From: Terrimesophilobacter sp964651535
GTDB lineage: Bacteria; Actinomycetota; Actinomycetes; Actinomycetales; Microbacteriaceae
DNA: 64,000 bases
Assembly (NCBI GenBank): GCA_964651535.1
Contig: CAZYYE010000001.1
Location: 1-64,000 of the forward strand
Reading direction: 5' to 3'
Every line of letters begins with the position of its first letter. The first letter of the stretch is position 1. Both the position numbers and the translations under genes were made by a program. The notes under the pieces are model-generated. The model had not been told where the DNA came from. It searched no databases and was given only the letters and a program-made list of their open reading frames with translations. Of the stretch, positions 42,367 to 50,987 are shown one piece after another.

Positions 42367-43745
42367 CCAACCTGCCCCAGCAACCGCTCAGCCCGCTCGA
42401 CGGACGCTATCGCGAAGCGGTGGGCGCTCTCGCCGACCACTTGTCCGAGGCCGGGCTCAATCGAGCGCGCCTGCACGTGGAGATCGAGTGGCTCATCTTC
42501 CTCACCGATCAGGGGCTGTTCGAGTCCGTCCCGTTGAGCGCCGCAAAGAAGGCTGCGCTGCGCGCGGTCGCCACCGAATTCGGCGAGGACGACATCCGCG
42601 AACTCGCAGAACTGGAAGCGAGCACCCGGCATGATGTCAAAGCGGTGGAGTACTTCCTGCGGAATCGCCTCGAAGCGCTGAAAGTCACGGGGATCTCCGA
42701 GCTCGTGCACTTCGCGGCCACGAGCGAAGACATCAACAACATCGCGTACGCGTTGTGCATCGACTCCGCGTTGCGCGCGGTGTGGCTGCCGCGGTTCCGC
42801 TCCGTCATTCGCAGGCTCCGCGATTTTGCGCTCGAGCACCGCGAGGTGCCGATGCTCGCGCGAACGCACGGGCAGCCGGCAACGCCAACCACGGTCGGGA
42901 AAGAGTTCGCGGTGTTCGCGGCCCGACTCGACCGACTCGCGCGGCAGATCGAGGAAACCGAGTTCCTTGCCAAGTTCAGCGGCGCGACCGGAACGTTCGC
43001 CGCGCACCTGGCCGCAGATCCGAACGCCGACTGGGCGGCGCTGTCCCGCGAATTCGTCGAGTCTCTCGGCCTCGTGTGGAATCCGCTCACAACTCAGATC
43101 GAGTCCCACGACTGGCAGGCGGACCTGTACTCGCGCGTGAGCCACGCCAACCGCGTGCTGCACAATCTGTGCACGGACGTCTGGACCTACATTTCGATGG
43201 GTTACTTCACGCAGATCCCAGCAGAGGGCGCCACGGGATCGTCGACCATGCCGCACAAGGTCAATCCGATCCGGTTCGAAAACGCCGAATCCAATCTGGA
43301 ACTTTCGTCGGCGATCCTCGAATCGCTCGCTGCGACGCTCGTGACATCGCGGCTCCAGCGCGACCTCACTGATTCGAGCGCGCAACGCAACATCGGCGTC
43401 GGGGTCGGCCACTCCCTCCTCGCGCTCGACAACATCCTTCGCGGGCTCGACGAGATCGCGGTCAACGAGGCCCAGCTTGCCCAGGATCTGGACGACAATT
43501 GGGAGGTACTCGCGGAGGCGATTCAGACGGTCATCCGCGCCGAGATCACGGCCGGGCGAAGCGCGATTTCCGACCCCTATGCACTCCTGAAGGACCTCAC
43601 TCGCGGCAAGCGGGTGGGCCGCGACGAACTCGCAGAGTTCATCAGCGCACTCGACCTTGCCCCAGCGGCGAAGGAGCGGCTCCTCGCGCTTTCCCCCGCC
43701 GACTACACGGGGATGGCATCTCGGCTCGTCGACTATCTGGACTGA
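42363..43745 (+). CDS. purB: Adenylosuccinate lyase
   Basis: Splits SAICAR and adenylosuccinate in purine synthesis; 460 residues, cytosolic tetramer. It shows LSPLDGRYRE at the N-terminus, ARTHGQPATPTT with catalytic His, and the fumarase/lyase signature GSSTMPHKVNP near 290-300 on the mobile loop with the catalytic Ser. It is translationally coupled to the phosphatase gene. The stop lies 3 bp from that of the convergent membrane protein. Confidence 0.97.
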   Translation: MTNLPQQPLSPLDGRYREAVGALADHLSEAGLNRARLHVEIEWLIFLTDQGLFESVPLSAAKKAALRAVATEFGEDDIRELAELEASTRHDVKAVEYFLRNRLEALKVTGISELVHFAATSEDINNIAYALCIDSALRAVWLPRFRSVIRRLRDFALEHREVPMLARTHGQPATPTTVGKEFAVFAARLDRLARQIEETEFLAKFSGATGTFAAHLAADPNADWAALSREFVESLGLVWNPLTTQIESHDWQADLYSRVSHANRVLHNLCTDVWTYISMGYFTQIPAEGATGSSTMPHKVNPIRFENAESNLELSSAILESLAATLVTSRLQRDLTDSSAQRNIGVGVGHSLLALDNILRGLDEIAVNEAQLAQDLDDNWEVLAEAIQTVIRAEITAGRSAISDPYALLKDLTRGKRVGRDELAEFISALDLAPAAKERLLALSPADYTGMASRLVDYLD

Positions 43746-43748
43746 TGG

Positions 43749-43997
43749 TCAGTGAGCGGCGCGATCCTGCTCATCGAGGTCGTGGAGCTCGTCGGCGTTC
43801 GGCTTGGCAGACAGCGCAAGCAAGGCGATCACCATGATCGCGAGGATGAAGGCCACTCCGAATCCGATTCCCGCAAGCCACCATTCCCTCGTGGTGAAAA
43901 GGATCACGAGCCCCGTAAACGCGCCGATGACCGCGGAGAGCGCGAGCAGCTCCAGCGGGCGAAGTCGATCCCGAAGGCTTGGGGTTTGCATGGTCAT
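43749..43997 (-). CDS. Small two-TM membrane protein
   Basis: An 82-residue protein with two hydrophobic segments (LLALSAVIGAFTGLVILF and WLAGIGFGVAFILAIMVIALLAL) and an acidic C-terminus (NADELHDLDEQD). The ATG overlaps the stop of the preceding membrane-protein gene (ATGA). The pair may form a complex; the role is unknown. Confidence 0.8.
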   Translation of the reverse strand: MTMQTPSLRDRLRPLELLALSAVIGAFTGLVILFTTREWWLAGIGFGVAFILAIMVIALLALSAKPNADELHDLDEQDRAAH

Positions 43998-44626
43998 TGT
44001 CCTGTCGCTTGTGCAGTTGAGGCGTGTTCGGCGAGCGCTGACCACCGAGCGGACAGTCCGCCGATTGCCAGGTACACCCCAACCAGAATCGCATACGCGC
44101 CGAAGATTCCCACGACGATGATTTGCGAAGTGAGGATGCCGGTCACCGCGACGCCTCTGTCATCGGCCGACCATGGCAGTGCGTAGTCAGCGGGAACGAG
44201 CAGAATCGCGATCGCGAGAAGTGACGTGAGCACGCCGACCGCGAGCGAGTCGCGGGCTGCGTCGTGTCTGCCGCGACCGCGGAGGCCGAGGTAGAGCTCG
44301 AGGAAGCCCGTGGTCGCCCCAAAAATGATGAGCATGAGAAACAACGTGCCGGGTCCGCTCGTGCTGAACGCCAACGCAGCGGCCCCGCACAGTGCGGCGA
44401 TGGAGCCGAGCACGAAAGTCGTGGCGCGGAGGTGGGGATCGTCGAGCCGAAGTGCCCCCCAACCGATCAGAATCCCGCTCGACAGCGCGAACGCGCCGAA
44501 CGCGACCAACCCGAAAAGCGCCGAATGGTCCGCCGAGAACGTGATGACGAGGCCGACAGCGAGCGCGGGCAGCGCCCGGAGCAGCTGAGCCGGCCAATAT
44601 CGGGCCCGCTCCCGTGCTGCGGCCAC
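43994..44626 (-). CDS. Multi-TM membrane protein, HdeD/DUF308-like topology
   Basis: A 210-residue protein with about six transmembrane helices and short loops, starting with GTG 44626 behind GAGGT. The repeated pattern FGAFALSSGILIG and FGATTGFLELYLGLRGR resembles the two-helix repeats of DUF308 proteins. No charged residue lies in a helix, so transport is not suggested. It heads a two-gene unit with the small membrane protein. Confidence 0.8.
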   Translation of the reverse strand: MAAARERARYWPAQLLRALPALAVGLVITFSADHSALFGLVAFGAFALSSGILIGWGALRLDDPHLRATTFVLGSIAALCGAAALAFSTSGPGTLFLMLIIFGATTGFLELYLGLRGRGRHDAARDSLAVGVLTSLLAIAILLVPADYALPWSADDRGVAVTGILTSQIIVVGIFGAYAILVGVYLAIGGLSARWSALAEHASTAQATGQ

Positions 44627-44707
44627 GTGACCTCTTTCCTTCGGACAGTCTGCGGCGGCGAACGCCGCGAGCCCGACGAAGCAGTCGGGCGGTGCCAGTT
44701 TACGCGG

Positions 44708-45808
44708 TCACCGCCTGCCGATCGTCGCGCGTTCCGCGAGAAGTGGGCACTCGAACGGGTCCTTCGCCCCCAATCCCACTCGGTTGATGTAGCGCAGTAC
44801 TAGTCCGTAGGAGTTCCAGAGCCCGGTTTCGACATACGGAACGCCGTTGGCTCGGCAGAACTCCGCGATGATGGCTGCCGCCTTGCGGAGATGCGGTCTC
44901 GCCATCGAGGGAAAGAGGTGGTGTTCGATTTGGAAGTTGAGTCCGCCCATCGCGACGTCGATGAATCTGCTCCCACGGATGTTGCGGCTCATTTTCGCCT
45001 GATGGTGAAGGAAATCCATCTTCTCTCCCTCGGCGAGCATCGGCATCCCCTTGTGGTTGGGCGCGAAGGACATTCCCATGTAGAACCCGAACAATCCGAG
45101 TTGGATGGCCAGGAACACGACAGCCTTGTCGGGCGAGAGCACGAGAAAGACGACAAACAGGTAGAGGGCGAATCGGATCACGAGAAGACCGAGTTCCGCC
45201 CACCTCCGCTGAACCTTTCCGCGGCTCAGAACTCTCTTGAATCCCGACAAATGGAGAGAAACGCCCTCGAGCAGCAGGATGGGGAAGAACAGCCACCCCT
45301 GATGGGAGATCAGCCAGCGCGACACCGGATTGCGATGCGACGAGGCCTGTTCCGGGGTGAAGGCAATGACGGGAAGCTCAATGTCCGGGTCGGCACCCAC
45401 CTGGTTCGGGTTTGCGTGATGGCGCGTGTGCTTGTTCTGCCACCATCCGTAGCTCATGCCGATGAAGAGGTCGCCGATCACGATGCTGACCCAGTCGTTC
45501 CACTTCCCCGACCGGAAGATCTGGCGATGCGCAGCGTCGTGGCCGAGGAATGCAGTCTGGGTGAACACGATCGCGAACGCGACGGCCGTGAACATCTGCC
45601 ACCAGGTATCGCCGATGAGGATGAAGACGGCCACGCAGGCGGCGAAGACGAGGGGGACCGCCGCGAGCATGGTCCAGTAGTACCCGTACCGTCGCCTCAG
45701 GAGCCCCGCCTCGCGAACGCGGTCCGCCAATGCAAGGTATGGGCGAACAGCAACCCGTGCCCGCACTGGAGTGAATTCCACTGACGCTGTTGGCTGAATG
45801 GCCATCAT
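44708..45808 (-). CDS. Membrane fatty-acid desaturase (DesA3-like)
   Basis: A 366-residue di-iron desaturase. The three histidine boxes are HDAAH, HTRHH (in WWQNKHTRHHANP) and QIEHH (in GGLNFQIEHHLFP), and four transmembrane helices lie between and after them. QIEHH is typical of acyl-lipid or front-end desaturases. It should insert a double bond in membrane acyl chains, with an electron donor encoded elsewhere. The start is ATG 45808; Met2 is also possible. Confidence 0.93.
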   Translation of the reverse strand: MMAIQPTASVEFTPVRARVAVRPYLALADRVREAGLLRRRYGYYWTMLAAVPLVFAACVAVFILIGDTWWQMFTAVAFAIVFTQTAFLGHDAAHRQIFRSGKWNDWVSIVIGDLFIGMSYGWWQNKHTRHHANPNQVGADPDIELPVIAFTPEQASSHRNPVSRWLISHQGWLFFPILLLEGVSLHLSGFKRVLSRGKVQRRWAELGLLVIRFALYLFVVFLVLSPDKAVVFLAIQLGLFGFYMGMSFAPNHKGMPMLAEGEKMDFLHHQAKMSRNIRGSRFIDVAMGGLNFQIEHHLFPSMARPHLRKAAAIIAEFCRANGVPYVETGLWNSYGLVLRYINRVGLGAKDPFECPLLAERATIGRR

Positions 45809-45935
45809 GAACCCGCAATCAACTCTCGACTGACGGGGTCCGGGTCACTGCCCTTGACAGTACGCGCGTTTCACGGGGGAAGCCGGAATGGCAGGAAAGT
45901 CACAGGCGCGCATCCACGACCTGGGAGCGACCGGA

Positions 45936-46553
45936 TTACGGTGCGAGCGCGCCGCGGATCATTCCGACGAAGCGTCGGATCAACTCCGGCAATTCTCCGT
46001 CGGCAGGTTGGTGCTCCATAAGCCAGAAGTCCATCGCCTCGCCCATTCCGAGGACGACGCCGATCACGAGTGACGCGGGCAGGTCGGTGCGCACCGCACC
46101 AACACGCTGTCCGGCGGCGAGCGCGAGCTCAATCCACGGCACGGATGCCTGTTCAAGCTCTCCCTGCGCGCGCTGGAACGCGGGACTCTTCGACACCGTG
46201 GCCCAGCCCCGAAACATCGCGGCGAGTTGCGGTGAGGCCGCCAGCGCCCTCAATAACCGCAGGTAGTAGGCCTCCAACACTGACCAGAAACCATCGGCAT
46301 CCGTGGCGTCCAACTTGGGCAATGGTCCGACGCTGTCGAATAGCCCGGCCAACTCGGTCTGGGCGACGTAGGCAAAGAGATCATCCTTGCCGTCGAAGTA
46401 GTAGTACATCGAGCCTTTGGAAATGCCGGCCGTTTCGATCACCCGATTGAGCGAGGCATCATGGAATCCGTGCTTCGCGAACTCATCCAGCGCCGCTTTC
46501 AGGATCGCCTCCTGCTGCTGCGACGGAAGCTTCAGGAAACGAGGGCGAACCAT
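45936..46553 (-). CDS. TetR-family regulator of the monooxygenase operon
   Basis: A 205-residue regulator. The N-terminal helix-turn-helix (LKLPSQQQEAILKAALDEFAKHGFHDASLNRVIETAGISKGSMYYYFDGKDDLF) is textbook, and the C-terminal half is a TetR ligand domain. ATG 46553 lies 4 bp after the monooxygenase stop, so the two genes form one operon. A double palindrome upstream of the monooxygenase is the likely operator, giving self-repression. Confidence 0.93.
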   Translation of the reverse strand: MVRPRFLKLPSQQQEAILKAALDEFAKHGFHDASLNRVIETAGISKGSMYYYFDGKDDLFAYVAQTELAGLFDSVGPLPKLDATDADGFWSVLEAYYLRLLRALAASPQLAAMFRGWATVSKSPAFQRAQGELEQASVPWIELALAAGQRVGAVRTDLPASLVIGVVLGMGEAMDFWLMEHQPADGELPELIRRFVGMIRGALAP

Positions 46554-46557
46554 TCGA

Positions 46558-47742
46558 TCAGCGTATCGGGCCGGCTTCCGGAAACGCGGGGAGTTCGACG
46601 GCGTCGTGGAAGCTGCGGCCCATCGCAATGTCGGCGACCTTCGGCAGTCCCATCATCTTCAGGACGGTGTTTCGGATGAACAGCTGAAACCTGTTTTTCG
46701 GGGCGAAGGCGAGACCGAGGCCCTGTGCGGCATCCTGTTTGGAGCGAAGGAGCGGGGCCAGCCGCTCGTGGTAGCGGGCAAACGCCTCGCGATGATCGCT
46801 GTTTCCGGCAAGTTCCGTCGCGAGCGTGTAGCCCTCCACCATCCCCAGCGCAGAGCCCTGGCCGGCAAGGAACGAGGGGGCCGCTGCCGCGTCGCCGACG
46901 AGGGCGACGCGTCCTTTCGACCAGGACGACATCCGGATCTGGCTCACCGAGTCGAAGTAGAAGTCGTTCGCCCCCGACATGACCTCGAGCATGGCTGGGA
47001 CTTCCCATCCGGCATTGGAGAGTTTCTCCCTCAGCAACGCCTCTTGCGCCGGCCGCTCGAGAGGCGCCACCCCATCGTGCCGAACGGAGAACAGGAACAG
47101 CGTGACGTCGTCTCGCAGGGAGAGCCGAAGCGCCTGAAAACCGATGTCCGCGTACATCAAGGCCACGAGGTCATTCCGCTGTGGATAACCGGTTCCCTGG
47201 AATGCGGCCACGACCATTCCCAGGTATTTTTCGTAGTCGGCGTCCGGCCCGAATGTGAGCCGCCGCACGCGGGAGTGTAGGCCGTCGGCACCGATGACCA
47301 GGTCGAAGTCGCGCGTGGTTCCGCCCTCGAAAGTGACTCGGACCCGATTCCCGTCATCGTCGAACTTCTGGACAGTGTCACCCAGAATGAGTTCGACCTC
47401 GTGCGCGAGTGACTCGAAAATGACGGCCGACAGGTCTGAGCGCGCGATACTCAGGTATTCCTTTGCCGACTCGATGATCACCTCGGGTGAGAAGGATGCC
47501 ACCTTCCTTCCGTTGCGATTGATCGCCCTCGCTTCGGTCATCACGTACCCGCGCCGTCGAAGCGCGGGAACGATTCCCATCTTTTCTGCGACATCGAAGC
47601 CCGCTCCCCAGAAATCGACGAGGTAGCCGCCACGTCGCAATTGCGGCGCGTGTTCGACGATCGTGATGTCGTGCCCTGCTTTGTTCAGCCAGAATGCCGT
47701 CGTCGGACCGGCAATTCCCGCGCCGACAATCAGAACCTTCAC
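46558..47742 (-). CDS. FAD-dependent monooxygenase (TetX/PHBH-like)
   Basis: A 394-residue class A flavoprotein hydroxylase. GxGxxG in VLIVGAGIAGPTTAF at the N-terminus, DG in LVIGADGLHSRVR and the second FAD motif GRVALVGDAAAAPSFLAGQGSALGM are all present. Relatives hydroxylate aromatic compounds or inactivate antibiotics such as tetracyclines; the substrate here is unknown. The co-transcribed TetR gene suggests induction by its substrate. Confidence 0.92.
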   Translation of the reverse strand: MKVLIVGAGIAGPTTAFWLNKAGHDITIVEHAPQLRRGGYLVDFWGAGFDVAEKMGIVPALRRRGYVMTEARAINRNGRKVASFSPEVIIESAKEYLSIARSDLSAVIFESLAHEVELILGDTVQKFDDDGNRVRVTFEGGTTRDFDLVIGADGLHSRVRRLTFGPDADYEKYLGMVVAAFQGTGYPQRNDLVALMYADIGFQALRLSLRDDVTLFLFSVRHDGVAPLERPAQEALLREKLSNAGWEVPAMLEVMSGANDFYFDSVSQIRMSSWSKGRVALVGDAAAAPSFLAGQGSALGMVEGYTLATELAGNSDHREAFARYHERLAPLLRSKQDAAQGLGLAFAPKNRFQLFIRNTVLKMMGLPKVADIAMGRSFHDAVELPAFPEAGPIR

Positions 47743-47767
47743 GATGGTTCCTCCCTCGCGAACGAAT

Positions 47768-47795
47768 TAGACCACCAGTCTAGACCGGTGGTCTA
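47768..47795. promoter_or_regulatory. Double TetR operator upstream of the monooxygenase
   Basis: A 28-bp near-perfect palindrome, TAGACCAC-CA-GTCTAGAC-CG-GTGGTCTA, with only one mismatched pair. It also reads as two overlapping sites, TAGAC-N5-GTCTA and TAGACC-N3-GGTCTA, as if two repressor dimers could bind. It lies 26-53 bp before the monooxygenase start. Confidence 0.8.
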
Positions 47796-47835
47796 CCTTG
47801 TGTCCACAGGAGAAAATGAAGAAGGTGCCGCTGCG

Positions 47836-49212
47836 TTAGCCCGCGGCCATATCCTGGAAGCGCGAGAAGTGACCCTGAAACGCGACCGTGATCGTGCGAG
47901 TCGGCCCGTTGCGGTGCTTGGCCACAATGAAGTCCGCCTCGCCCGCGCGTGGGTTCTCCTTCTCGTACGCGCTCTCCCGGTGGAGCAGGATCACGAGGTC
48001 GGCATCCTGCTCGAGCGAGCCTGATTCGCGCAGGTCGGAAAGCGCAGGCATCTTGTCCGTGCGCTGCTCCGGGCCGCGATTGAGCTGGGACAGTGCGACA
48101 ACCGGCACCTGGAGTTCCTTCGCGAGCAGCTTGAGTGCGCGAGAAAACTCACTGACCTCCTGTTGCCTGGACTCCACTCGCTTGCCGGAGGTCATGAGCT
48201 GCAGGTAGTCGATGATGACCATCTTCAGGCCCACGCGCTGCTTGAGCCTGCGGCACTTCGCGCGAATCTCCACAAGGGTCATGTTGGGGCTGTCATCGAT
48301 GTAGAGCGGCGCATCATTGATGCGGCCGCGGGTGTGCGCGATCGTCGTCCAGTCGCGGCTGTCGACGGTTCCCTTGCGCATGTTCTGCAGCGGAACGGAC
48401 GACTCGGCCGACAGCAACCGCATCGCGATCTCGCTCCGGCCCATTTCAAGCGAGAACACGATCGACGGCAGGTCGTGCTGAATGGATGCCGCGCGGGCAA
48501 AATCCAGCGCGAGCGTCGACTTTCCAAGCGCCGGTCGCGCCGCCACGATGATGAGCTGGCCCGGATGCAATCCGTTCGTGAGTTCGTCGAGCTCCGCGAA
48601 GCCCGTGGGAATGCCGGTCATGAGGCCGTCACGGCCCTTGGCCGCCTCGATCTCGTCGATGGCGGTTTCGACGGCGGTCGTGAGGGGGACGAAGTCCTCG
48701 GAATCGACTCCGCCGGTCACCCCGTAGATCTCCGCCTGCGCGTTGTTGACGAGGTCCACGACCTCGCCCTCGGACGCGTAGCCCATTTGCACGATGCGCG
48801 TGCCCGCCTCGACGAGCCGGCGAAGGACGGCTTTCTCCGCCACGATATTCGCGTAAAAGCCCGCGTTTGCCGCCGTCGGAACCAAGCCAGTGAGGGTGTG
48901 CAGGTATTCGGCGCCGCCTGCTCGTGAAAGCTCGCCGGTCTTGGTCAGCTCATCGGTGACGGCGATGACGTCCGTCGGCTCGCCGTGCGAATACAGGGAA
49001 AGGATCGCGTCGAAGATGAGCTCATGCTTGGGAATGTAGAAATCGACGGCGCGCACGGTTTCGATCACGTCCGCGACGGCGTCTTTGCTCAGCAGCATCC
49101 CCCCGATGGCGCTCTGCTCCGCCAGAAGGTCGTGGGGAGGCGTCCGATCCCCCTGCCTGGTGTCCGTGGCGGGGCGCTGATCCCCGGCAAGGCCAAGGTG
49201 AGCTATCGACAT
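47836..49212 (-). CDS. dnaB: Replicative DNA helicase DnaB
   Basis: Hexameric 5'-3' helicase of the replication fork, 458 residues, without an intein. The N-terminal helical domain (LLAEQSAIGGMLLSKDAVADVIETV) is followed by a RecA-like core with Walker A ARPALGKST, Walker B MVIIDYLQLM and LSQLNRGPEQR. The gene is in the direction of the ribosomal cluster rpsF-ssb-rpsR-rplI but 511 bp away and beyond a terminator, so it should have its own promoter. Confidence 0.97.
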   Translation of the reverse strand: MSIAHLGLAGDQRPATDTRQGDRTPPHDLLAEQSAIGGMLLSKDAVADVIETVRAVDFYIPKHELIFDAILSLYSHGEPTDVIAVTDELTKTGELSRAGGAEYLHTLTGLVPTAANAGFYANIVAEKAVLRRLVEAGTRIVQMGYASEGEVVDLVNNAQAEIYGVTGGVDSEDFVPLTTAVETAIDEIEAAKGRDGLMTGIPTGFAELDELTNGLHPGQLIIVAARPALGKSTLALDFARAASIQHDLPSIVFSLEMGRSEIAMRLLSAESSVPLQNMRKGTVDSRDWTTIAHTRGRINDAPLYIDDSPNMTLVEIRAKCRRLKQRVGLKMVIIDYLQLMTSGKRVESRQQEVSEFSRALKLLAKELQVPVVALSQLNRGPEQRTDKMPALSDLRESGSLEQDADLVILLHRESAYEKENPRAGEADFIVAKHRNGPTRTITVAFQGHFSRFQDMAAG

Positions 49213-49635
49213 CCGGGGGCCCTTTCGGCATTTGTGGCGCTCACGCGCGCAGCATCATTCAGGTTTGCGCCGGGCACGCCGATACCTCGAGCGTCGGCGC
49301 GAATCCAGCGAGCCTTCCGCTCTCAGGTCTACTCCACACCGACGACATTCGCGGTGACCCGTTCAGCGAGTGTCGTCTCCATGTCGGTGCGGCTCAACAC
49401 TAGGAACTCTCCGTGTCGCCCTCAACCACCCCTGTGGACAACGCTGTGGATGGTGTGCATGAAACGCCGTCGGCGATGTTGACAAACTGTGGACTGTACT
49501 GTGGAGAACCGGAAGACTTTGGTGTACATAGCCGCTCTGATCAGCGTTTTCTCTGGAAACCACTTGTGTGTAGAAACATGTTTATAGTTGTGGTTGAGGG
49601 TTGGCTGCCCGCGGCGTCGACTGTGTACAACCTCG

Positions 49636-49670
49636 GCTGGTCCGCTACCCCCCATGCGGGGGTGACCAGC
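49636..49670. other. Bipartite hairpin next to the rplI terminator
   Basis: GCTGGTC (49636-49642) pairs with GACCAGC (49664-49670), and inside it ACCCCC pairs with GGGGGT around a 5-nt loop; a 4-nt bulge separates the stems. No T-run follows directly. It lies 5 bp from the terminator hairpin. Confidence 0.55.
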
Positions 49671-49675
49671 ACGAA

Positions 49676-49715
49676 AAAGCGGCAAGAGCGAACCGAAATC
49701 CGCGCTTGCCGCTTT
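49676..49715 (-). terminator. Intrinsic terminator after rplI
   Basis: AAAGCGGCAAG and CTTGCCGCTTT make a perfect 11-bp stem with an 18-nt loop. On the minus strand the hairpin ends in a run of five T, 8 bp after the rplI stop. Confidence 0.85.
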
Positions 49716-49723
49716 GCCGTGAA

Positions 49724-50176
49724 CTACTTCTTCGCGACCACCGTGATCGTGATCGTGGCGACGAGGTCATCCCTCAACCGAACCGTTGCCTCGTGTTCAC
49801 CCGTCGATTTGATCGGTGCGCCAAGCTCGATCTTGCGCTTGTCGAGAGTTCCGAGCCCGGCGGCCGACACCGCATCCGCGATGTCCGACGTCTTGACCGA
49901 GCCGAAAAGTCGACCGCCATCGCCCGCGGTCACGGTGAGCGTGACGGGCGTGGCCTGGAGTTTCGCCTTCAGGTCCTGCGCCTCCTCGATCGTGGCGTGC
50001 TCGCGGGCAGAACGGGCGGCCTTGATCTGCTCGATCTGCTTCTCGCCTCCGCGCGTCCACACCACGGCCCAGCCCTGCGGGATGAGGTAATTGCGCGCGA
50101 ATCCGTTCTTGACATCGACGACATCGCCGGGGGCACCGAGTCCGGTGACTTCATGCGTGAGAATCAGTTTTGACAT
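49724..50176 (-). CDS. rplI: 50S ribosomal protein L9
   Basis: A 150-residue L9. MSKLILTHEVTGLGAPGDVVDVKNGFARNYLIPQG is the N-terminal rRNA-binding domain, followed by a long helix and a C-terminal domain. It is the last gene of rpsF-ssb-rpsR-rplI and begins 13 bp after rpsR. Confidence 0.98.
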   Translation of the reverse strand: MSKLILTHEVTGLGAPGDVVDVKNGFARNYLIPQGWAVVWTRGGEKQIEQIKAARSAREHATIEEAQDLKAKLQATPVTLTVTAGDGGRLFGSVKTSDIADAVSAAGLGTLDKRKIELGAPIKSTGEHEATVRLRDDLVATITITVVAKK

Positions 50177-50189
50177 ATCCGTGACTCCC

Positions 50190-50453
50190 CTAACGGCCCG
50201 AGCCCGCGTACGGCAGCAAGGCCATCTCGCGAGCGTTCTTGACTGCACGGGCGATGAGACGCTGCTCCTGGACGGAGACACCCGTGATGCGGCGAGCGCG
50301 GATCTTTCCCCGCTCGGAAATGAACTTCCGAAGTGTGGCGACATCCTTGTAGTCGATGACACCCACTGTGATCGCCTTCGCGGGAGCGAGCGTCTTGCCG
50401 CCCTTGGCTCCGCGCAGAGGCTTGCGGCGGTCGCCGCTGGACTTTCCTGCCAT
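50190..50453 (-). CDS. rpsR: 30S ribosomal protein S18, cysteine-free type
   Basis: An 87-residue S18. VIDYKDVATLRKFISERGKIRARRITGVSVQEQRLIARAVKNAREMALLPYAG is diagnostic. The N-terminal CxxC of the zinc form is absent, in line with the cysteine-free S14, L33 and L28 of this genome. Confidence 0.98.
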   Translation of the reverse strand: MAGKSSGDRRKPLRGAKGGKTLAPAKAITVGVIDYKDVATLRKFISERGKIRARRITGVSVQEQRLIARAVKNAREMALLPYAGSGR

Positions 50454-50489
50454 GATTTCCTGCTTTCTGAAGAAGTTGGGGACGGCCGT

Positions 50490-50984
50490 TTAGAACGGAG
50501 TCTCGTCGTTGAAGTTGCCCGGAGTGTTCCACACGTCGCCGGACGGCGAATCGGATGCCGGCGCCGACGCCCACGGCTCCTCGGCGCCCTGACCGCTCTG
50601 GCCGCCGCGGGAAGCCCCGCTGCTCGCGCGCGTCACTTGCGCCGTCGCATACCGCAAGCTCGGGCCGATCTCGTCGACCTCGATCTCGAAGCTCGTGCGC
50701 TTCTCGCCCTCTTTCGTCTCGTAATTGCGCTGCTTGAGCCGCCCGGTCGCGATGACCCTCGAGCCCTTGCTCAGCGAACCGGCGACATGCTCGGCGAACT
50801 CGCGCCACACGGAAGCCCGGAGGAACAGCGACTCGCCGTCCTTCCAGTCGTTCGCCGCGCGATCGAACGTGCGAGGAGTGGAGGCGATCGTGAAATTCGC
50901 GACGGCGAGCCCGTTCTGCGTGTACCGCAGCTCGGGATCGGCCGTCAGGTTTCCGACCACGGTGATGACAGTCTCTCCCGCCAT
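50490..50984 (-). CDS. ssb: Single-stranded DNA-binding protein
   Basis: A 164-residue SSB. The N-terminal OB fold (residues 1-112, TVVGNLTADPELRYTQNGLAVANFTIAS) is followed by a Gly/Ser-rich linker and the acidic tip NDETPF, which recruits repair and replication proteins. It lies 3 bp after rpsF in the ribosomal operon. Confidence 0.98.
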   Translation of the reverse strand: MAGETVITVVGNLTADPELRYTQNGLAVANFTIASTPRTFDRAANDWKDGESLFLRASVWREFAEHVAGSLSKGSRVIATGRLKQRNYETKEGEKRTSFEIEVDEIGPSLRYATAQVTRASSGASRGGQSGQGAEEPWASAPASDSPSGDVWNTPGNFNDETPF

Positions 50985-50987
50985 GAC

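Larger units (their letters stand above)
49213..49723. other. 511-bp intergenic region upstream of dnaB with DnaA-box-like 9-mers
   Basis: No protein gene is visible. Six related 9-mers occur in the same direction: TGTGGACAA (49433, perfect actinobacterial DnaA box), TGTGGATGG (49445), TGTGGACTG (49488), TGTGGAGAA (49500), TGTGTAGAA (49567) and TGTGTACAA (49622). The first four form two pairs with exactly 12-bp spacing. The region from 49430 to 49625 is AT-richer than its surroundings. Confidence 0.5.

Noticed and set aside
47180..47188. Perfect DnaA box TGTGGATAA
   Set aside because: It is isolated within the monooxygenase coding region, so it is probably a chance match.
49213..49723. rplI-dnaB gap as the replication origin
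   Set aside because: The dnaA/dnaN genes are not here, and gene order at the right end places oriC beyond yidC; only one 9-mer is a perfect box.
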